From Caprimulgus europaeus (lineage: Eukaryota > Chordata > Aves > Caprimulgiformes > Caprimulgidae): a stretch of 64,000 nucleotides of DNA. The first letter of the stretch is position 1, and the number at the start of each line of letters is the position of its first letter. Shown piece by piece: positions 59,801-64,000 of the stretch. Location of the stretch: assembly GCA_907165065.1 (NCBI GenBank), contig OU015538.1, positions 20,971,165 through 21,035,164 of the forward strand, given 5' to 3'. Position numbers and translations under genes: made by a program. The notes beneath the pieces are model-generated. The model had not been told where the DNA came from and did no database searches. It saw only the letters and a program-made list of their open reading frames with translations.

Positions 59801-61086
59801 AACGTCGCCCAGCCTCGAGTCCTCACCAAGGGTCCTGCTGCTGGAAAGGCAGCACAGAAGGAAAAAAAAGACCTTGCTCCATAACCCTCCCCCCCGACAC
59901 TCAGCGGGGTCTGATGGATTCAGCCACCCCCCCTCCCCAAACCCAAGTTTCTCCAGGGTGGAGGCAGGAATTGGGCTGCACAGGCAACCTGAAACCCCAA
60001 GGCTGAGCTTTGCCACAGAGGCCTGGGGTAGGTGTTGGCTGTGCTGTGCTGGCCAAATCCTGCTTTGCTTCACTCCCTTGGCTCTGTAAAATCATCCTCG
60101 TTGCTTCACGATTCTCACTGCGTCGCCTTTCCGAAGCCGCGTGCCATCGCCCCGCTCTGCCCAGGGTAAATAAATCCCTGTGTCTGGATCTGGTGGAGCA
60201 CCGGGGTGATTTGTGTTTGCCATGATGGCTTGAGGACTGTCCCCGTGTGCCAGAGCCACCTCAGCACGTCACCCACCTCAGCACGTCACATCACCCAGCC
60301 AGCACATCACCCACCAGGCACTTGCTCCTGCCGGCAACAGGGGTCTTTTTGGGGTCAGAAGCCAGTTTTTTGAGTGTGTTTAGTAGAATCTGCCATTTGG
60401 GTGCTTAATCCTGTAATCCTCTGGTTTGGTTTTTTTCCCCACTTGTGTCCCCCGCTTCCCCAAGCTGTCCCTGCTGTGGCAGAGGGCTGGTGGGTGCCTG
60501 GCTGGAGGGGTTTCCTGTATGGTGGCAGTGGGAGACATCCAGCTCCCTGTGCTCCCGCAGGACTGAAAGGCTTAAAAATCTGTGCCGGCTAAAGCAAAAA
60601 GTTAATGTGAATTTAACTGACTTCTGCCCTGCAATTAAAGCCACTCAACCCCACTGGGGCTCTGAGTTTACATTCTTCACTGAGGCACAGTGTGTAATTA
60701 TATATGTATAATTTAAACTGTGCATATGCATGTGTTCCTATTATACACCAAGGAGCAAAGGAAATTATCCAGGAATTAAAGGGGGAGGAGGGTGCGGGAG
60801 CAGAGAATGGCTCACTTGTGTGGATGTGGCAGCGAGGGGAGGCTGGAGGGATCACATCCTCACCACTGCAAACTCCTTTTGAAGGTGGAGAAAATGAGAA
60901 CTTGGTGTATTCAGCACCAAGGGTGGGCTCCAGACTGGGGCATGAAGGAACGGCTGCAGCCGGGGCTCAGGAGATGCCGAGCTCCTGCCAGGTCCCTCGT
61001 GGTGCCTGGGGACAGTGGGGACTTGCCCGGCAGTGTCCTTCCAGCTCCCAGGAATTCTGCCTAACCTTCCCTCTCTTTTCTTGCAG

Positions 61087-61179
61087 CCACTTCCAACGGG
61101 ACACTGGATGGCCTGGAAAACCGGGAAGGAGGGGTCTGCCAGACACGTTCCATGAAGATTGTCATGAAAGTGGGGCAGG
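61087..61179 (+). CDS. EFNB1: EFNB1 coding exon 3: end of the receptor-binding domain
   Basis: Codes for the last two bases of S132 through Q162 plus one base of D163. The acceptor is ttcttgcag and the donor is cagg/gtgagt. The peptide reads [18 protein letters not shown], then [13 protein letters not shown]135-G-T is an N-glycosylation sequon at the place of the NGS sequon in human ephrin-B1. C149 is the fourth conserved cysteine and by homology is disulfide-bonded to C85. The last strand of the ephrin fold ends near KVGQ. The exon is short (93 nt) and comes after the 16.4 kb intron 2. The phase of both neighbours and the mammalian alignment leave little room for another boundary. Confidence 0.96.
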
Positions 61180-61835
61180 GTGAGTCCCCCCACACCCCGG
61201 GGTCTCCTGTCACCAAAACACCTTTGCCCAGCAAAGTGTTACCCCTGGACCAGGGCCCGTGTCCTGCCATGCTGGGGGGGTTCTGCATTTTGGGGAAACT
61301 GAGGCATCTCACTGGCAGTGGCCACCACGCTGCAGGAACAACCCTTGGTGGCATCGCTGATGGCAGTGCTGTGACAGAACGTGCTCCTCTCCAACACCTC
61401 CCATCCCAAGCTGCGGGTGCCTCCCAGCCCCAGCCACGTCCCAGGCTCGTTGCAGCCCCCGACGCGGATGCGCGGCTCCCGCTGGCTGCTTTTCATTATT
61501 GTGTTTTCACTTTGGGGCCAATATTTATAATAAACAGAAGAAGAAGCAGTGCTGCAGCCTTGGCATGTTCCCTTCCCTTCCCCTTCCTCCCTGCCCGGGC
61601 GAGAAACTCGCCCCAACCCACGCACGGGAGCTCAGAAAACATAAAAGCAAGGGGGGGTTTAGGGTGGGGAAGCTGCTTCCCACAAGCTCTGGAGCAGCTC
61701 AGCCTTGTCCTGCTGCTCTCAGCACCTCCCACTGCTCCCGCAGCTCCCAGGCCAGGAGGGATTCTGGGGACAGTTGTTCTTCAGGTGGGGGAGTGAACTG
61801 GGTGTTCTCATTTTTCCCTGCCCTCTCCTCCCCAG
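61180..61835 (+). other. EFNB1: EFNB1 intron 3 (656 bp)
   Basis: Short intron between the end of the ephrin fold and the stalk exon, with a GTGAGT donor and a CCCCAG acceptor. It contains no recognisable repeat and no coding signal; the open frame across it is chance. Confidence 0.9.
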
Positions 61836-61964
61836 ATCCAAATGCGGTCATCCCGGAGCAGCTGACGACGAGTCGGCCCAGCAAGGAGTCTGACAACACC
61901 GTGAAAATCGTCACGCAGAGCCCACGCAGCAAGGTCCCCCCGGTGGAGGAGCCCGGCAAACCGG
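61836..61964 (+). CDS. EFNB1: EFNB1 coding exon 4: membrane-proximal linker
   Basis: Codes for the last two bases of D163 through P205 plus one base of G206. The acceptor is ctccccag and the donor is ccgg/gtgggt. The first half, [19 protein letters not shown], is very close to mammalian ephrin-B1. The second half (about residues 187-206, proline-, serine- and lysine-rich) has diverged and is shorter than in mammals. The segment is the flexible extracellular stalk between the Eph-binding domain and the membrane. In the family this is where metalloproteases shed the ectodomain before gamma-secretase cuts. No cysteine and no glycosylation sequon is visible here. The weakly conserved 3' half makes the donor slightly less certain than the others, but only this GT keeps the frame into exon 5 with a matching phase. 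Confidence 0.92.
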
Positions 61965-62961
61965 GTGGGTTTTGCCAGGGACACCCTGGGAGAGGGGCAG
62001 GGACTCTGGCTGCTGCTGGGGCTGGAGGTAGAGCAGCTCAAGAGCTGGGCTTGTTGCATGGACCCCAGGAGTACCAGGCACTCCAGGGCAAGGATCCAGA
62101 TGGGTTTCCCATAAGCATTGTGCCCATCTCTGCCATCCCCGCCACTCGCAGCCCCTCCTCGCCCCCGCCCTGTGCCCTCTGGCCAGGGACCGCTTGGGGC
62201 AGGGTGCAGCCAGCCAGGCTGCGGTGCGGAGCAGCTCGGGTTTGTTTTCCCAGCTCCGGTATGTCCTGGCAGGAGCTTTGCCGGGAAGTGCTGTTTCAGC
62301 ACTCTCCTCCTCCTCCTCCTCCTCCTCCTCCTCACTGCCCATCTGTTCCTCTCAGTACATCTGAGAGGGCTTGGAGGAGGTGAGGTCCTCGAGTTTTTGA
62401 GCTGAGCCAGTGTGGAAACCCTTTGAAGGTGGTTTCCTGAGTTCCTGACCCCACTGAGAGAAAAGTGAAATCAGATGAAGTAGGGAAGAGTTGCTCCTTT
62501 CTTCTCACCCGGTATGGCCAGCCAAGCCCTCTCCCCTCGGGGGGCTGGGGCTGCCCTGGCCGGGGGGTCAGGAGGAGGTGGGGGGTCAGTAATCGGATAT
62601 CATGTGGCTCCAGGTACCAGAGTCCACTTTGACCAGAGCATCCAGGTCTGTTGTGGAGAGCAGTCTCCCGGGGTCTGGACTGGTCTTCACCCCGACACAA
62701 GCAACACTCTGCTCCATCAGCCCGGAGATGGAAAGGGGCAGCAGCGATGTGGGGTGGGGGAGAGGGCGCGTGGCCCCTCCTCTGCGGATACCCAGGGCTC
62801 TTGCCAGCCTTGCCCAGAGCCTGCGATGCCCCAGGGCTGGCGCAGCCCGTGGGGTGTGATCCGTGCCGGGATGGGGTGTGGAACCAGCTGTGCAGAGCCC
62901 CTCGCAGAGGTGGGGTGCAGGCTTCACCGGGCTCTGACACCCCTCTCCCCTTCCCTCACAG
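61965..62961 (+). other. EFNB1: EFNB1 intron 4 (997 bp)
   Basis: Donor GTGGGT and acceptor CTCACAG. A CTC/TCC triplet microsatellite of about nine units lies at 62303-62333. The remainder is GC-rich and shows nothing recognisable, although an open frame from 62514 runs uninterrupted into exon 5. Confidence 0.9.
62303..62333 (+). repeat. TCC trinucleotide microsatellite in intron 4
   Basis: About nine uninterrupted CTC/TCC triplets. Confidence 0.88.
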
Positions 62962-63350
62962 GCTCCGTCAACCAGGATGGCCAGGAGACCCAAGGTCCCA
63001 GCGACGGCTTCTTGAGCTCCAAGGTGGCCGTCTTCGCGGCGATCGGCGCCGGCTGCGTCATCTTCATCCTCATCATCATCTTCCTCGTCGTCCTCTTGAT
63101 CAAGATCCGCAAGCGGCACCGGAAGCACACGCAGCAACGAGCCGCAGCCTTGTCCCTCAGCACCTTGGCCAGCCCGAAATGCAGCGGGAACGCGGGCTCC
63201 GAGCCCAGCGACATCATCATCCCCTTACGGACTACAGAGAATAACTACTGCCCGCACTACGAGAAGGTGAGCGGGGACTACGGGCACCCCGTCTACATCG
63301 TCCAGGAGATGCCCCCCCAAAGCCCAGCCAACATTTACTACAAGGTGTGA
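62962..63350 (+). CDS. EFNB1: EFNB1 coding exon 5: transmembrane helix, cytoplasmic tail and PDZ-binding C terminus
   Basis: Codes for the last two bases of G206 through V334 and the TGA at 63348-63350. The acceptor is ccctcacag. The rest of the stalk ([16 protein letters not shown]) leads into a transmembrane helix at about 229-252, which contains GAGCVIF. A basic stop-transfer stretch, KIRKRHRKH (253-261), follows. The tail is nearly invariant among ephrin-Bs. It has the [16 protein letters not shown] block, then tyrosines Y301, Y305, Y312, Y317, Y331 and Y332, which match the human phosphorylation sites. The last residues, YYKV, are the class II PDZ ligand that binds PDZ adaptors such as GRIP and syntenin in the family. 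C279 replaces a glycine of the mammalian protein. An ATG-initiated frame from 62514 runs through intron 4 into this exon; that is read-through and not a separate gene. Confidence 0.97.
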
Positions 63351-64000
63351 GGAGCAGCCTGGGCAAGCCGCCGATGCAGGAGCACGGGAGCGCCGAGCGC
63401 GGGGGGCAGCAGCCCCCCACCCCGGGTCTCCCCACGGGCTGTTTGGCACCGGGAGGGAGGAAGCGACACGAACCCCACGGCACGGGGAACGCCAGGATCC
63501 GGCCCCGGAGAGCGGATGGCTGGCTCGCTCGCACGCTGGTTCTCCCCTTTGTATTTAGTTTTGTAGTTCTCAGCTTTTGTAATCCCGGGACTCGAGGGTG
63601 AGCCTTCAGCATCCTCCTCTTCTGCTCCAGACTGCGGCCGGCCAGGGGGCGGGCGCCCTGCCTTTCCGTGCTCGCTCGGACACTGCCGGCAAACCCAGAG
63701 ACTCCACCTCCCCTTCTCGCTTTGGGATTTCCCCGTGTCACCTGTACGTCCTCCTCACGTGAAGTGCCCGTCGCCTGGTGCCGCGGCGGTCGCCACTCGG
63801 GTCCCGGAGCCCTGGACCGATACCGGGGCCGTGGCGAGGAGCCCCGGTCCGAGCAGGCGCAGGGGGGAGGAGGAGGATGCTTTGCCTAAGGTGCCAAGAT
63901 GCAGACAACTGTGCAGGGAGGAAGCTGGCAAACCCGATTTACTACTACTACTATTATTATTATTATAATTATTTTAATTTTTTTTTTTTTGGTAACATTT
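63351..64000 (+). other. EFNB1: EFNB1 3' untranslated region (partial)
   Basis: The sequence after the TGA is GC-rich and non-coding for about 550 bases. It then becomes an ACT/ATT triplet and T-rich run at 63939-63990. No AATAAA or ATTAAA is seen before the window ends, so cleavage and polyadenylation lie further downstream. The ephrin-B1 3'UTR is long in mammals, so this is expected. Confidence 0.8.
63939..63990 (+). repeat. ACT/ATT triplet and poly-T run in the EFNB1 3'UTR
   Basis: TACTACTACTATTATTATTA followed by AT-rich sequence and a T-run. It is a microsatellite in the transcript if the 3'UTR extends this far. Confidence 0.8.

Larger units (their letters stand above)
44679..61086 (+). 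other. EFNB1: EFNB1 intron 2 (16.4 kb)
   Basis: Begins GTGAGT and ends TTGCAG. Contents are a pyrimidine tract at 47093-47162, minisatellites at 51612-51705, 53900-53967 and 54690-54893, an AAT-type microsatellite at 56265-56310, and CR1 fragments at 54065-54268 (minus) and 56585-56832 (plus). Outside these the sequence is unique-looking, mixed GC-rich DNA without recognisable exons. Two AT-rich islands (49165-49430 and 53350-53520) and one at 60560-60785 stand out. Confidence 0.9.
12560..64000 (+). other. EFNB1: EFNB1 gene locus (ephrin-B1), five exons, 3' end beyond window
   Basis: Five coding segments on the + strand join into one 334-residue reading frame that I recognise as ephrin-B1. 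The order is signal peptide, ephrin receptor-binding domain, linker, transmembrane helix, and a cytoplasmic tail ending YYKV. Each intron begins GT and ends AG. Split codons fall at K39 (2+1), S132 (1+2), D163 (1+2) and G206 (1+2), and every junction restores the frame. Human ephrin-B1 has 346 residues; this one is 12 shorter, 4 in the signal peptide and about 8 in the linker. The protein is a membrane ligand for EphB receptors and also signals in reverse through its tail, acting in boundary formation, axon guidance and craniofacial development (family knowledge). The start of the transcript is estimated from the CpG island, and the poly(A) site lies outside the window. Confidence 0.95.

Noticed and set aside
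62514-63350. 278-codon frame ending in the ephrin tail
   Set aside because: Its first part is intron 4. The acceptor at 62960-62961 and the phase with exon 4 show that only 62962-63350 is coding.
1-64000. CRISPR arrays, bacterial operons, tRNA or rRNA genes
   Set aside because: The tandem repeats lack CRISPR repeat/spacer structure, the gene is intron-bearing and vertebrate, and no tRNA cloverleaf or rRNA sequence was recognised by eye. A tRNAscan or Rfam scan would be needed to exclude small RNAs.

Overview
The window is vertebrate nuclear DNA, almost certainly from a bird. It carries a complete coding set for one gene, ephrin-B1 (EFNB1), on the + strand. Several 5'-truncated CR1 LINE copies have the avian/archosaur structure: a 3'-anchored fragment with a short ATTCTATG-like tail. 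The DNA is GC-rich and unusually dense in minisatellites. That fits an avian microchromosome-type region, because EFNB1 is X-linked in mammals and its conserved block corresponds to bird chromosome 4p/4A; the chromosomal placement is inference.

Layout. Positions 1-12190 are 5' flanking DNA with no recognisable gene. They hold five minisatellites (197-368, 524-637, 3495-3770, 4645-5310, 5784-6137), one minus-strand CR1 (7450-7893), AT-rich low-complexity tracts, and a diverged tandem array of about 14 units (10940-11615). An A-rich strand-asymmetric block (11640-12150) follows the array and ends at the CpG island. The island and presumed TATA-less promoter lie at about 12190-13640, with exon 1 inside it. 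EFNB1 coding exons are 12768-12883, 44401-44678, 61087-61179, 61836-61964 and 62962-63350. All boundaries are GT/AG, the phases agree, and the joined frame encodes 334 residues. Intron 1 is 31.5 kb and intron 2 is 16.4 kb. Both hold CR1 fragments, minisatellites and low-complexity tracts but no other supported gene. The 3'UTR starts at 63351 and runs out of the window; no canonical poly(A) signal is seen before position 64000.

Gene function. EFNB1 is a single-pass membrane ligand for EphB receptors. Exon 1 gives the signal peptide, exons 2 and 3 the receptor-binding domain with its four cysteines, exon 4 the membrane-proximal linker, and exon 5 the transmembrane helix, the conserved tyrosine-rich tail and the C-terminal PDZ-binding motif. 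Almost all other open reading frames in the window are artefacts of GC-rich or repetitive DNA.

I found no new multi-gene biological system. The points most worth checking are the tandem array carrying a GAAAGTGAACTGACTCC-like core just upstream of the promoter, a three-codon uORF in strong context 29 nt before the ephrin start, the large size of this gene compared with the compact human one, and several AT-rich, non-repetitive intronic islands that look like candidate regulatory elements.
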